Source: JBGPHT01 sp041484525 (lineage in GTDB: Bacteria; Acidobacteriota; Terriglobia; Bryobacterales; Bryobacteraceae). From it: 64,000 nt of DNA. The DNA lies in assembly GCA_041484525.1 (NCBI GenBank), contig JBGPHT010000018.1, positions 13,666-77,665 on the forward strand, written 5' to 3'. Below the pieces are notes generated by a model. The model worked only from the letters and a program-made list of their open reading frames with translations. It searched no databases and was not told the origin of the DNA. Below, piece after piece: positions 15,537 through 23,696 of the stretch; position 1 is the stretch's first letter; every line of letters starts with the position of its first letter. Position numbers and translations under genes: made by a program.

Positions 15537-15824
15537 TCAACCATCCGGCCTGTCGCCACCAGCCAGCGTCACGATGGTAGCGCCCCAGCCGCCCGCTTCC
15601 GCCGGAGCGTCGCGGAATTCCAACACGAATTCAGTGCGTGCCAGAACCGCCCGAACCATCTCGCGCTGCACCCCGATCCCGCGGCCGTGGATAATCCGCA
15701 GCGCTCGAAATCCCAGCCGCCTCGCTTCCACCAGATACTCTTCCACTACCGCTTTCGCATCCCGCGCCGGCACGGTGTGAAGATCGAACACATCCGTGAT
15801 GGGTATCCGAATCGGGTCGTCCAT
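15537..15824 (-). CDS. Smr-domain protein
   Basis: A 95-residue single Smr domain, the type found at the C-terminus of MutS2. The two signature segments are present: 'DLHTVPARDAKAVVEEYL' and 'IIHGRGIGVQREMVRAVL'. Smr domains bind and often nick branched DNA or cut RNA. Stand-alone short versions such as this are common but mostly uncharacterised. I start at ATG 15824; a TTG at 15833 would add three residues. The U-rich end of the terminator of the upstream gene runs right up to this ATG. Confidence 0.85.
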   Translation of the reverse strand: MDDPIRIPITDVFDLHTVPARDAKAVVEEYLVEARRLGFRALRIIHGRGIGVQREMVRAVLARTEFVLEFRDAPAEAGGWGATIVTLAGGDRPDG

Positions 15825-15861
15825 AAAAATCAAAAGCCCGGCTAGCTTTCGCCGGCCGGGC
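15824..15861 (-). terminator. Rho-independent terminator of the DUF465 gene
   Basis: On the minus strand, GCCCGGC and GCCGGGC form a 7-bp GC stem (15836-15842 with 15855-15861), followed by TTTTGATTTTT. It lies about 25 bases after the stop of the upstream minus-strand gene. The T-run reaches the Smr start codon, so any transcription of the Smr gene must begin within or read through this structure. Confidence 0.8.
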
Positions 15862-15885
15862 CAATTTTAAACGCGCACCTGATGG

Positions 15886-16122
15886 CTAAGCGACCTGCTG
15901 AGACCGGTACAATTTCACGATCGCTTCCATCTGATCTTTCAATCTGAGTTTCATCTTCTTTAGGCGCGTCTCCTCCAACTCGTCATCCAGAGTCAGATGG
16001 GGTTGCGCTTCAAGGGCGTCCAGCTTTTTGGCAAGCTCTGTGTGTTGGCTGGCGAGCCGACGAAACTCGTCGTTCGTATCCATCAGGTGCGCCTTCAATT
16101 CTTCCTGTGCGTTCCGTTCCAT
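15886..16122 (-). CDS. DUF465/YdcH-like small helical protein
   Basis: A 78-residue, highly charged, helical protein matching the YdcH/DUF465 pattern: 'RLASQHTELAKKLDALE' followed by 'LDDELEETRLKKMKLRLKDQMEAIV'. The function is not known; the fold is probably a short coiled-coil hairpin. ATG 16122 lies ten bases after GGGAGGAA, which decides the start over a TTG at 16131. A terminator follows at 15824-15861. Confidence 0.85.
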   Translation of the reverse strand: MERNAQEELKAHLMDTNDEFRRLASQHTELAKKLDALEAQPHLTLDDELEETRLKKMKLRLKDQMEAIVKLYRSQQVA

Positions 16123-16239
16123 AATGGGCAATTCCTCCCAGCGAGGTTGCCGCGCCGAGTCGGAAGGTTCGGAAAAAGGCTCGGTGGGTAATCTCTTATC
16201 GTGATTGAAAGAACGGCATCATCGCCGTCTAACTGCACA

Positions 16240-16656
16240 TTAACATGAATGAAACTTCATGACAATAGCGCTTTCCAAGGGGGACTGATAGTACTTTTGT
16301 CGCATGGTAACCTCCTGAAATCCTATAGAGTTATAGAAGTTTCGCGCCACCATGTTCGACTCCCGAACTTCGAGGATTACCGTCACCGCGGAATTGCCCG
16401 TCAACGCCGAAATCAGCGCCCGTCCCACGCCCTGGCGGCGGAATTCAGGCGCTACCGCCAGCGTCAGAATCTCGCATTCATCCACCGCCACCATGCGGGC
16501 CGCGACGAATCCCGCTACCTGATTTCCGCAGAGCGCCACCAGCAGATCGTGATCCAGGTAGTCGGCGACGGCCCACCGCGCCGCTTCCGGACTGGCCGCC
16601 TGGATGGCGTCGATTTGTGGCAGATCGGCCACTTCCCCACGGCGGATAATTGGCAT
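16240..16656 (-). CDS. GNAT-family N-acetyltransferase (RimI-like)
   Basis: A 138-residue acetyltransferase. The acetyl-CoA loop is clear in 'EFRRQGVGRALISAL' near residues 70-84, preceded by 'CEILTLAVAP', with the C-terminal 'VRESNMVARNFYNSIGFQEV' as in RimI, which acetylates ribosomal protein S18. Whether this is RimI itself cannot be told. Its start codon is only 11 bases from the start of the divergent gene at 16668. Confidence 0.85.
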   Translation of the reverse strand: MPIIRRGEVADLPQIDAIQAASPEAARWAVADYLDHDLLVALCGNQVAGFVAARMVAVDECEILTLAVAPEFRRQGVGRALISALTGNSAVTVILEVRESNMVARNFYNSIGFQEVTMRQKYYQSPLESAIVMKFHSC

Positions 16657-16667
16657 ATGGATAGTTT

Positions 16668-17231
16668 ATGTACGCGCTGACGGTAGCGTTGTTCTTTCTG
16701 ACACAGCCCTTCTGGGAATCCAAGCCTCCCGAGAAGTGGACCACCCTGGAACTCGACCGCATGCGCTACAACAGTCCCTGGGCGCTGACCGTGGGACCAT
16801 CGCCCTCGGTGGTAGTGTGCCTGGCAACCGCCGCGCCGGTCGAGGAAGCGGAGGCGGAGATGCGCCTGCGGGCGAAGAATCCGCCCCGCGAACCCGACCC
16901 CGACTACGCCTACTATCTGACGCAGCATCGCGAGGATCACTTCGTGCTGGCCGTTGCCTACCCAACCCTCGCCGGTCTGGGAAAGGCGGTCGAGCAAAAG
17001 CGCACCGAGGAGGATTCGGTGATGCTGATCGGCCGCAAGACCTATCCGATCGAGGGATACTTTCCGCCCACGCCCTCGGACCCCGTGCTGCGTCTGGTAT
17101 TCCCACGCCAGTTGAAGTCCACCGACAAGAGCGTAGTCTTCCGCCTCTACCTGGGCGGTCTGGATTTTCCGGAACGCGAAGTCGAGTTCCGCGTGAAGGA
17201 TCTGATGTACCACGGCAAGCTCGCGATGTAA
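16668..17231 (+). CDS. Exported protein of unknown function
   Basis: A 187-residue protein with a short hydrophobic N-terminus (MYALTVALFFLTQPFWE) that may be a signal peptide or anchor. The rest is beta-rich in appearance, with 'EDHFVLAVAYPTLAGLGKAVEQ', 'MLIGRKTYPIEGYFPPTPSDPVLRL' split by turns, and 'VFRLYLGGLDFPEREVEFRVKDLMYHGKLAM' at the end. I do not recognise a family. It lacks Cys pairs or catalytic-looking motifs. It is divergent from the acetyltransferase with almost no gap, so its promoter must overlap the other gene or the transcript is leaderless. Confidence 0.7.
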   Translation: MYALTVALFFLTQPFWESKPPEKWTTLELDRMRYNSPWALTVGPSPSVVVCLATAAPVEEAEAEMRLRAKNPPREPDPDYAYYLTQHREDHFVLAVAYPTLAGLGKAVEQKRTEEDSVMLIGRKTYPIEGYFPPTPSDPVLRLVFPRQLKSTDKSVVFRLYLGGLDFPEREVEFRVKDLMYHGKLAM

Positions 17232-17243
17232 GCGCCGCACGTG

Positions 17244-18005
17244 CTAGTTCTCTACCGGAACCCGGTCGGCGTGGTCGATGATCAGGAAGTCAATCGGGCG
17301 TCTTGCCTTCTGCAACTCCAGCCCGAGTTGTTCACGCAACGCAGCAAAGATTGAAACGCCAGCGGGAGCCTCCACTGCAGGTTCAGTTGCACCCGGGCTA
17401 GCGCCGCTGGCCGGCGATGTCGCCGCGAAGAATAGCTTGAAGTCGTACCGGCTCGTGAGGCCCGTCTCATCCACCACTGGAATGTCGATCCCTGTTGCAT
17501 GCCTCCGCAGCGTCTCCGCCAGATCCGCCATACTCCGCTTATGGCAGGTGAGTGGAGCAGAGCCTATGCATCCTGCCCTGTCAGGCGTGCCCGCAGCCGA
17601 CTGCTGGAGCTTAGGCCCGTTCCTGGCCACTTTCAGCACGAATACCGGCGTGAGCCTTTGCTCATGATGGACCGCCAGTCTAAATCGTTCGGCCAGGAGT
17701 GTTCGCAGCATGATCCGCGAGATGTCTTCGGATGTGGTGGGATCTGCTTTGGCGATCACATCGAAACGGTCATTATCGACCCAGTTCGGGCCTCCCTTGA
17801 GAAGGTCGATTCTAACGTTGTATGCAGCGCCGATAAGATGCCTCAGCGAGGCATTGCGGATCGTGAGCCTTCCATGTTCGATGTCCCCTGATTCCGGGTC
17901 GGAGGATGTGTTCGCCTTGATTACCGCCACCTCAAATGCAGGCTGGGCGACAAGACCCAATGAGGTAACAACTACCAAACTCCAATACGTTAACGTAGGT
18001 CTCAT
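17244..18005 (-). CDS. Exported TIGR03435-type soil-associated protein, paralogue 2
   Basis: A 253-residue relative of the protein at 8.9 kb. After a signal peptide (MRPTLTYWSLVVVTSLGLVA) come 'PAFEVAVIKANT', 'ASLRHLIGAAYNV', 'RFDVIAKADP', 'LLAERFRLAVHHEQRLTPVFVL', 'VVDETGLTSRYDFKLFF' and the closing 'FLIIDHADRVPVEN'. It carries a Cys pair in 'GCIGSAPLTCHKRSM' that the first paralogue lacks. The function is unknown. It is convergent with the exported protein upstream of it, 12 bases apart. Confidence 0.87.
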   Translation of the reverse strand: MRPTLTYWSLVVVTSLGLVAQPAFEVAVIKANTSSDPESGDIEHGRLTIRNASLRHLIGAAYNVRIDLLKGGPNWVDNDRFDVIAKADPTTSEDISRIMLRTLLAERFRLAVHHEQRLTPVFVLKVARNGPKLQQSAAGTPDRAGCIGSAPLTCHKRSMADLAETLRRHATGIDIPVVDETGLTSRYDFKLFFAATSPASGASPGATEPAVEAPAGVSIFAALREQLGLELQKARRPIDFLIIDHADRVPVEN

Positions 18006-18090
18006 TGTCGCTCTCGATCGTTACTTAAGACGTCCCGGCGAGCAAGAGTGTGTAGACTACCGGCACCAAGCTGGTTTGCCAATGCGCCCT

Positions 18091-18813
18091 CTACTTCACC
18101 GTGAACGTAGACTCCGCCCCAAACCGTTTGTAGTTGCTATACGAAATCCGCAGCCGCTCCCGCTGCGGCCCTGTACGAAACTGCAGCGTGTCGTCGGCGT
18201 AAGTATAGGTGGGAAACCAGTGCTTACCGTCCACCGCCTTCCGAATCGTCGTAAAACGCGGAAACAGATTCTCGTTCTTCGTCGACCGGATCTGCGGCAC
18301 CGCCTGCCCCTCCAGTCTTACGATGTTGTATTCCTTTTTCTCGATCCAGATCATGCCGTCGAACAACCGCTGCCCATCCAGAATCTGGCGCGGCCGCACC
18401 TGCAGCACCCAGCAATCCGCCCCGTCCATCGACTCTTCGCCGCGAAACTTCGTCTCGTAGATCCACAGCCGGTCTTCCGTCAGCACCAGCGGCTGAATAT
18501 CGCGGATGTCGTGGAAATCCTCGGGCGTGAGAATAAGATTCTTCAACGTGTGCGTCGGCGTTCCGATCGTCTGCTCGGTGCGCTCCTGCTGCGGCGAGAA
18601 GATGATGTCTCGGACTTCGCGGTACAACCCGCGCGCCGAGCCGTGGTCGTCCAGTTCTTCGAGCGTCACCGTCTGCCGGTACATGTACTGGCTGCGCTCC
18701 GCCTCGGTCTCGGATTCCCGATGCGCCACCAGCTTGGCCAGGTTGGCCGGCGCATTCTGACCGCGTGCGCCAGGCGCCGCGAATGCCAATGCTAGAATGA
18801 GCCCGATGGCCAA
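18091..18813 (-). CDS. Exported outer-membrane-lipoprotein-sorting-like (LolA-fold) protein
   Basis: About 240 residues. A signal peptide (AIGLILALAFAAPGARGQ) is followed by a beta-rich domain with features of LolA-like/DUF-type acidobacterial proteins: 'YMYRQTVTLEELD', 'ADCWVLQVRPRQILDGQRLFDGMIWIEKKEYNIVRLEG' in separate strands, and 'RISYSNYKRFG' at the end. It may carry or sense lipids in the periplasm; this is inferred from fold-type resemblance only. The frame is open to an ATG at 18900, but that would overlap the divergent protease gene by 104 bases, so I take TTG 18813, just before the signal peptide. Even this start overlaps the other gene's start. Confidence 0.68.
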   Translation of the reverse strand: MAIGLILALAFAAPGARGQNAPANLAKLVAHRESETEAERSQYMYRQTVTLEELDDHGSARGLYREVRDIIFSPQQERTEQTIGTPTHTLKNLILTPEDFHDIRDIQPLVLTEDRLWIYETKFRGEESMDGADCWVLQVRPRQILDGQRLFDGMIWIEKKEYNIVRLEGQAVPQIRSTKNENLFPRFTTIRKAVDGKHWFPTYTYADDTLQFRTGPQRERLRISYSNYKRFGAESTFTVK

Positions 18814-19774
18814 AACGCCTGGCGGCTTCCGGGCGGCTTTGCTGATCGGCTGGGCGGTGCTGGCGGTAGCGGGCGTGCTGTACGCGCGGCAGAAAGGCAT
18901 ACCAACCTGGACGGCTTTGCCGGTGCTCGCCGCCTTCCTCGTAGCATATCCATTCTATCTGGTGCCGGCGTTTCCCAGCATGCGGGAGCGCTGGACCGGC
19001 TACCGCCTGCCCCTCTTCCTGGTGCTCGGGGCCGTGGCTCCGTACCTCATCGCGTGCCTGGGCACCGTGCCATTTCAATGGATGTCGCTCCTGCGCCTCG
19101 CGGCGTTTGCCGCCGGGCTCAGCCTCTGGTTCCGCGTGCTCCCCGCGAACCCGCTCACCGACGTGTTGTTTCTGGCGACGGTCATGGCGATCATCGTCGG
19201 CAAATATTTCGACGCCATCTATCCCACCGCGCCCACCAAAGACCTGCGCGAGGGCCTCATCCTGCTCGCTCACCTGGCGCTGAACCAGACCGCCGTGATG
19301 TCGCTCCTTCTAGTGCGCCGCGTTCCCGACCCCGGCTACAGTTTCCTTCCCACGCGCGCCGAGTGGCGCATCGGCGCCCTCCACTTCATCTACTTCTGCG
19401 CCGCCGGAGTGCCGCTCGCCGCCCTGCTTCACGCCACCCACCTGAAGAATCCAGCTCCCCTCTGGGCAATTATCGGGACATTCTTCGGCTTCCTCTGGGT
19501 CGGCTCGCTCGCCGAAGAATTCTTCTTCCGCGGCATCCTCCAGCAATGGCTGCAAGACTGGACGGGCAAGCGCACCGCCGCGCTCCTCCTCACCTCGGCG
19601 CTCTTCGGCCTCGCCCATCTCCCCTTCCGCGGATTTCCGAACTGGCGTTGGGCGGCCGTCGTGGCAGTCCTCGGCTTCTTTTGCGGCCGCGCCCGCAACC
19701 AGGCAGGCAGCATTCGCGCCGGCGTAGTAACGCACGCGCTAGTCGTCACCACCTGGCGAGCCTTCTTCACCTAG
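18797..19774 (+). CDS. CPBP-family intramembrane metalloprotease
   Basis: A 325-residue membrane protein with about eight hydrophobic segments. The CPBP (CAAX protease/bacteriocin-processing) motifs are complete: the double Glu in 'LAEEFFFRGILQQWL' near residue 239, 'ALFGLAHLPF' with the second-motif His, and 'NQAGSIRAGVVTHALV' with the third. Such proteases cut within or near the membrane; the substrate is unknown. The start may be ATG 18797 or ATG 18806. It is divergent from the LolA-like gene with overlapping start regions. A family A palindrome follows the stop. Confidence 0.85.
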   Translation: MSPMAKTPGGFRAALLIGWAVLAVAGVLYARQKGIPTWTALPVLAAFLVAYPFYLVPAFPSMRERWTGYRLPLFLVLGAVAPYLIACLGTVPFQWMSLLRLAAFAAGLSLWFRVLPANPLTDVLFLATVMAIIVGKYFDAIYPTAPTKDLREGLILLAHLALNQTAVMSLLLVRRVPDPGYSFLPTRAEWRIGALHFIYFCAAGVPLAALLHATHLKNPAPLWAIIGTFFGFLWVGSLAEEFFFRGILQQWLQDWTGKRTAALLLTSALFGLAHLPFRGFPNWRWAAVVAVLGFFCGRARNQAGSIRAGVVTHALVVTTWRAFFT

Positions 19775-19791
19775 ACTAAACTCGTCGAGTC

Positions 19792-19866
19792 GGAAACCCG
19801 GGGACAGGCTTCGAAACCTTCCGCGCCGCCCTTGCGCGGAATTTCGTTGCCTGTCCCCGGCTTTCC
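19792..19866. repeat. Family A palindromic repeat, copy 4
   Basis: Arms GGGGACAGG (19800-19808) and CCTGTCCCC (19850-19858) enclose the family core; outside them GGAAACCC and GGCTTTCC continue the pairing with one mismatch. This outer stem resembles copy 1 and differs from copies 2 and 3. The bases after it (CCAGCCCGCTACTCC) also resemble those after copy 1. It lies between the CPBP protease and the dehydrogenase. Confidence 0.88.
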
Positions 19867-19912
19867 AGCCCGCTACTCCCCCCTTGGCCTGATAGCGGTA
19901 AAATTCCTCTCT

Positions 19913-20806
19913 ATGGCAAAACTTGGATTTCTAGGCCTCGGTCTCATGGGCTACCCCATGGCCCGCAACCTCCTGCGCGCCGGTCATGACGTGTGGCTGT
20001 GGTCGAACACCGCCGACAAAGCGAAGCAGCTCGCCGCCGAGGAAAAGGGCCATTTCTGCGAAACACCGAAACAAGTCGCCGAGAACGCCGACTGCATGTT
20101 CCTCTGTGTCGGCGACACCGCCATGGCGCAAGAGGTGATCCTCGGATCCACCGGGATCATCGCCGGCGCGCGCCCCGGTTCGGCAGTAGTCGACGCCAGC
20201 ACCATCAGCCCCAGCGAAAGCCGCAAGATCGGCGCCGCGCTCAAAGCCAAGAACGTCGATTTCCTGGACGCCCCCTGCACCGGTTCGACGCCCGGCGCCA
20301 ACGGCGGCACCCTGACCTTCATGATCGGCGGCGACGAAGCAGTCTTCGAAAAGCTGAAGCCGTTCTTCGAGCCCATGGGCAAGCGCCTCTACTACTGCGG
20401 CAGCGCCGGGATGGGCCTGCAAGCCAAGCTCACCCAGAACCTGATTCTAGCCAACCTGCTGATGGCGTTCAACGAGGGCATGGTCCTTGCCACCAAGGGA
20501 GGTGTACCGCCCCAACTCATGCTCGACATCCTGGACAACAGCGCCGCCAAGTCGGGACTCATCTCCTACAAGGCTCCCTTCGTTTTTCGGCGCGATTTCG
20601 TCGCAAATTTCGCTACCAAGTGGATGCATAAGGACTTAGGCCTCATTTTGGACTCCGGCAAGGAGCTAGGAGTACCATTAACTGTAACGGCCCTCACACA
20701 ACAGCTTTTCCAGACAGCCATGGCGGCCGGTCATGCGGACGAAGATATGTGCTCTACTATCAAGGTGTTAGAGGAACTCGTAGGCGTAGAGGTGACAGCC
20801 GGATAA
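19913..20806 (+). CDS. NAD(P)-dependent beta-hydroxyacid dehydrogenase (3-hydroxyisobutyrate dehydrogenase-like)
   Basis: A 297-residue enzyme of the 6-phosphogluconate/3-hydroxyisobutyrate dehydrogenase family. The N-terminal Rossmann motif is GFLGLGLMGYPMARNL; the substrate-binding segment 'DAPCTGSTPGANGGTLTFMIGG' and the catalytic Lys in 'GLQAKLTQNLILAN' are present. It may act on glyoxylate, succinic semialdehyde or tartronate semialdehyde; sequence does not decide. The frame is open back into repeat copy 4, but ATG 19913 gives the canonical N-terminus. Confidence 0.88.
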   Translation: MAKLGFLGLGLMGYPMARNLLRAGHDVWLWSNTADKAKQLAAEEKGHFCETPKQVAENADCMFLCVGDTAMAQEVILGSTGIIAGARPGSAVVDASTISPSESRKIGAALKAKNVDFLDAPCTGSTPGANGGTLTFMIGGDEAVFEKLKPFFEPMGKRLYYCGSAGMGLQAKLTQNLILANLLMAFNEGMVLATKGGVPPQLMLDILDNSAAKSGLISYKAPFVFRRDFVANFATKWMHKDLGLILDSGKELGVPLTVTALTQQLFQTAMAAGHADEDMCSTIKVLEELVGVEVTAG

Positions 20807-20825
20807 ATATCTACAGATTTTTGTT

Positions 20826-20954
20826 GATTCCAAAATCGGAATCTACTAATATTGGAATTAAGCCGGGGAGGCAACTCCCACCAAAGCGAGACTAACCTCT
20901 AAATAAAGACCCCTGAAGCAATCCTCCCCGGCGCCCGAAAGGGTTGGGTCTTCC
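20826..20954 (+). ncRNA. Candidate structured RNA with pseudoknot upstream of dxr
   Basis: An AT-richer stretch of 300 bp without a gene. It holds, in order: hairpin GATTCC/GGAATC (20826-20843); a 10-bp perfect pairing GCCGGGGAGG (20862-20871) with CCTCCCCGGC (20923-20932); AAGACCC (20906-20912), inside that loop, pairing with GGGTCTT (20946-20952), outside it, which makes a pseudoknot; and a GAAA-tetraloop hairpin CCC-GAAA-GGG (20934-20943). An alternative hairpin GGGAG-GCAA-CTCCC (20866-20879) competes with the 10-bp stem. A purine-rich A tract follows. The dxr start is about 155 bases downstream. I do not recognise a known riboswitch class. Confidence 0.5.
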
Positions 20955-21110
20955 AAAAAAAGAAAAAACAGAAAAAAGCTAAACCGGCCCGGAAGATATC
21001 TCATGAGCGCCCAGCGTGCGGGATGATGCGGTTAACCGGTTCTGAAACTCGACTCCCGTGATATCATGGCAGATAGCCTGACAGATAACCTTATCCAGAG
21101 CGTCGCGCCG

Positions 21111-22301
21111 ATGAAAACTATCACGGTATTGGGTTCCACAGGCTCGATCGGCACCAATACGTTGGACGTTGTCCGGCGCAATCGCCACCTGTACCAGGTG
21201 TACGCGCTCGCCGCCGGTACCAACGTCGACGTGCTGGCCGCTCAAATCCAGGAATTCCACCCCAAAATCGCCGTCGTTGCAACATCCGAGGCTCTCCAGC
21301 GTCTATGGAAGAGGCTGGCGGAAATTGGCTTCGTTCCGTCAGAATGGCCGGACCTGCTGTGGGGAGATGCCGCCCTGATCCAGATCGCCACCGCGCCCGA
21401 GGTGGATACGGTAATTTCCGCCATCGTCGGCGTGGCCGGTCTCGAGGCCACCTACGAAGCCGTCGTCAAAGGAAAGCGTATTGGACTGGCGAATAAAGAG
21501 GTGCTGGTTTCGGGCGGCAAGCTGGTGATGGACGCCGTCCGGGAACACGGCGCGGAGCTGCTGCCCGTGGACAGCGAGCACAACGGCGCCCACCAGTGCC
21601 TGCGCGCCGGCAATCGCGACCAGGTGGCCAAGCTCATCCTTACCGCCTCGGGCGGGCCCTTCCGGACCACGCCCCGCGACGCGCTGGCTTTCGTCACACC
21701 GGAACAGGCGCTCAACCATCCAACATGGAAGATGGGGAATCGGATCACCATCGATTGCGCCACCCTCATGAACAAGGGCTTCGAAGTGATCGAGGCCTGC
21801 TGGCTGTTTGGTTTTTCGCCCTCCCAGGTGGAGGTGGTGATCCATCCGCAGTCCACGGTGCACGCCATGATCGAGTACACCGATGGCAGCGTGCTGGCGC
21901 AGATCTGCGCCACCGATATGCGGATGCCGATCCAGTACGCGCTGACCTATCCGGACCGCGCCGAGGCGCCGGTGCCGAAGATCGACTGGGCGGAGGCCAG
22001 GAAATGGGAATTCCTGCCGCCTGACTATGAAAAGTTTCCCTTGCTGAAGCTTGCCTGCCAGTGCCAGGAGACCGGTGGTTCGGCTACCTGCACGTTGAAT
22101 GCGGCGGATGAAATCGCTGTGGAGGCTTTCTTGCAAGGGCGCATTGGTTTTCTTTCGATTCACGAGATCGTCGGGGAGACGCTGTCGCAGATGCCGGTCC
22201 GGTACCCCCGGACGGTGGGAGAGATCCTCGAGATCGACCGGCAATCGCGAGCGCTGGCGCGGGGTTTGGTAACGGCCCGGGCAGGCGCGGTGACGGCTTG
22301 A
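21111..22301 (+). CDS. dxr: 1-deoxy-D-xylulose 5-phosphate reductoisomerase
   Basis: A 396-residue enzyme of the MEP isoprenoid pathway converting DXP to MEP with NADPH. Visible marks are the NADPH loop 'VLGSTGSIGTNTLDVVRRN', the metal and substrate site 'LLPVDSEHNGAHQCL', 'TASGGPFRTTP', 'NHPTWKMGNRITIDCATLMNKGFEVIEA' in adjoining pieces, and the 'VEVVIHPQSTVHAM' segment. An upstream ATG at 21066 would add 15 residues not seen in the family. rseP follows after seven bases, an arrangement common in bacteria where dxr and rseP share an operon. Confidence 0.96.
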   Translation: MKTITVLGSTGSIGTNTLDVVRRNRHLYQVYALAAGTNVDVLAAQIQEFHPKIAVVATSEALQRLWKRLAEIGFVPSEWPDLLWGDAALIQIATAPEVDTVISAIVGVAGLEATYEAVVKGKRIGLANKEVLVSGGKLVMDAVREHGAELLPVDSEHNGAHQCLRAGNRDQVAKLILTASGGPFRTTPRDALAFVTPEQALNHPTWKMGNRITIDCATLMNKGFEVIEACWLFGFSPSQVEVVIHPQSTVHAMIEYTDGSVLAQICATDMRMPIQYALTYPDRAEAPVPKIDWAEARKWEFLPPDYEKFPLLKLACQCQETGGSATCTLNAADEIAVEAFLQGRIGFLSIHEIVGETLSQMPVRYPRTVGEILEIDRQSRALARGLVTARAGAVTA

Positions 22302-22308
22302 GCTTTAT

Positions 22309-23634
22309 ATGCTGTTAATACAAAACATACTGTGGTTTTTTCTGCTGATCGGGGTGATGATCAACATCCACGAGCTGGGGCACTTCTGGGCGGCCCGGCT
22401 GTTCGATGTCAAAGTCGAAGCTTTCAGCTTCGGATTCGGCACGCGGCTGTTCGGTTTCAGGCGTGGCGAGACGGACTACCGCTTCTCGCTGCTGCCCCTG
22501 GGCGGCTACGTCAAGATGGCGGGCGAGCAGGTCGGCGACGAGAATGCCGACGACCCGCGCAGCCTGCTGGCCAAGCCGCGGTGGCAGCGGCTGATCATCG
22601 CCTTCGCCGGCCCCTTCATGAATATCGTGCTGGCGGTGGCCGTTCTCACGGGCCTCTACATGGTGAAGTTCCAGAAAGTGTCGGAAGCGGATCTGGAAGC
22701 GGTCATCGGCCACGTGATGCCCGATTCGCCCGCCGCCAAGGCCGGCATCCGCGACGGCGACCGCCTCGTCAGGCTGAACGGCAAAGATAATCCGACCTGG
22801 GAAGACGTCGAGCTGAAAGAAATCGAGAGCGCCTTCCGGGGGCTTTCGGTGACGGTGGATCGCGGCGGCAGGCGCTTCGACACCACAGTTATGCCGACTC
22901 TCAGCGAGCGCACGGGCGTGGGTTACGCCGGCTGGGACGAGCGCGGCCGCATCCAGGTGGGCGAAGCCGACCCCAATCTGCCGGCCTACAAGACAGGCTT
23001 GCGGAAGGGTGACCTGATGCTGGCGGTCAACGGCGAGCCGATCCATTCCCAGTTCAAGCTCTACGAGATCACCAAGAACAGCAACGGCCGGCCGGTCACG
23101 ATCGACTTCGAGCGCAACGGCGAGAAGCGCCAGATCACGGTGCAGCCGGTGATGACGAAACTCAACGGGCCGGAGCAGTGGATGATCGGCGTCATCCCCC
23201 AGCAGAAGCTGACGCTCATCACGACCAAGCTCTCGCTCCCCGACGCCTTCCAGGAATCGCTGCGCCAGAACAAGAAGGGCGCGCTGCTGATCGTCACGTT
23301 CCTGAAGGGCGTAGTCGAGCGCCGCATGTCGCCCAAGAACATCTCGGGCCCGATCGGCATCGGACAATTGGCGGGCGACGCGGGGCGCGAGGGCGCTTCG
23401 TCGTTCCTGCTGCTCATGTCGATGATCAGCCTGAATCTGGCGATCGTGAACCTGCTGCCAATCCCCATCATGGATGGCGGCGTGATCGTGATGCTGCTCG
23501 TCGAGATGACCATGCAACGCGACTTGAGCCTCACCGTCAAGGAAGCAGTCTTCAAGGTCGGCTTCGTCTGCATCATGGTGATTCTGGTGTTCGTGCTCTA
23601 CAACGACATCTCGAAATTACTGCCGGCGGGGTAA
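22309..23634 (+). CDS. rseP: Site-2 intramembrane zinc metalloprotease RseP
   Basis: A 441-residue membrane protease. The zinc-binding HELGH lies in the first membrane segment (residues about 21-25), and the third ligand motif is 'NLLPIPIMDGG' near residue 386. Two PDZ-like domains lie between (around 'GHVMPDSPAAKAGIRDGDRLV' split over its motif and 'ADPNLPAYKTGLRKGDLML'). RseP completes regulated proteolysis of anti-sigma factors and clears signal peptides. It follows dxr closely and is probably co-transcribed with it. Confidence 0.95.
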   Translation: MLLIQNILWFFLLIGVMINIHELGHFWAARLFDVKVEAFSFGFGTRLFGFRRGETDYRFSLLPLGGYVKMAGEQVGDENADDPRSLLAKPRWQRLIIAFAGPFMNIVLAVAVLTGLYMVKFQKVSEADLEAVIGHVMPDSPAAKAGIRDGDRLVRLNGKDNPTWEDVELKEIESAFRGLSVTVDRGGRRFDTTVMPTLSERTGVGYAGWDERGRIQVGEADPNLPAYKTGLRKGDLMLAVNGEPIHSQFKLYEITKNSNGRPVTIDFERNGEKRQITVQPVMTKLNGPEQWMIGVIPQQKLTLITTKLSLPDAFQESLRQNKKGALLIVTFLKGVVERRMSPKNISGPIGIGQLAGDAGREGASSFLLLMSMISLNLAIVNLLPIPIMDGGVIVMLLVEMTMQRDLSLTVKEAVFKVGFVCIMVILVFVLYNDISKLLPAG

Positions 23635-23696
23635 GGCGCGCGCACTGAGCCGCTACCGTAAGGCAGTTACACAAGGCCGCCGGCCACAACGAAGGA

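Noticed and set aside
19829..19912. Upstream extension of the dehydrogenase frame into family A copy 4
   Set aside because: The added residues are repeat-encoded and the Rossmann motif begins right after ATG 19913, unlike the SCO1 case where no later start exists.
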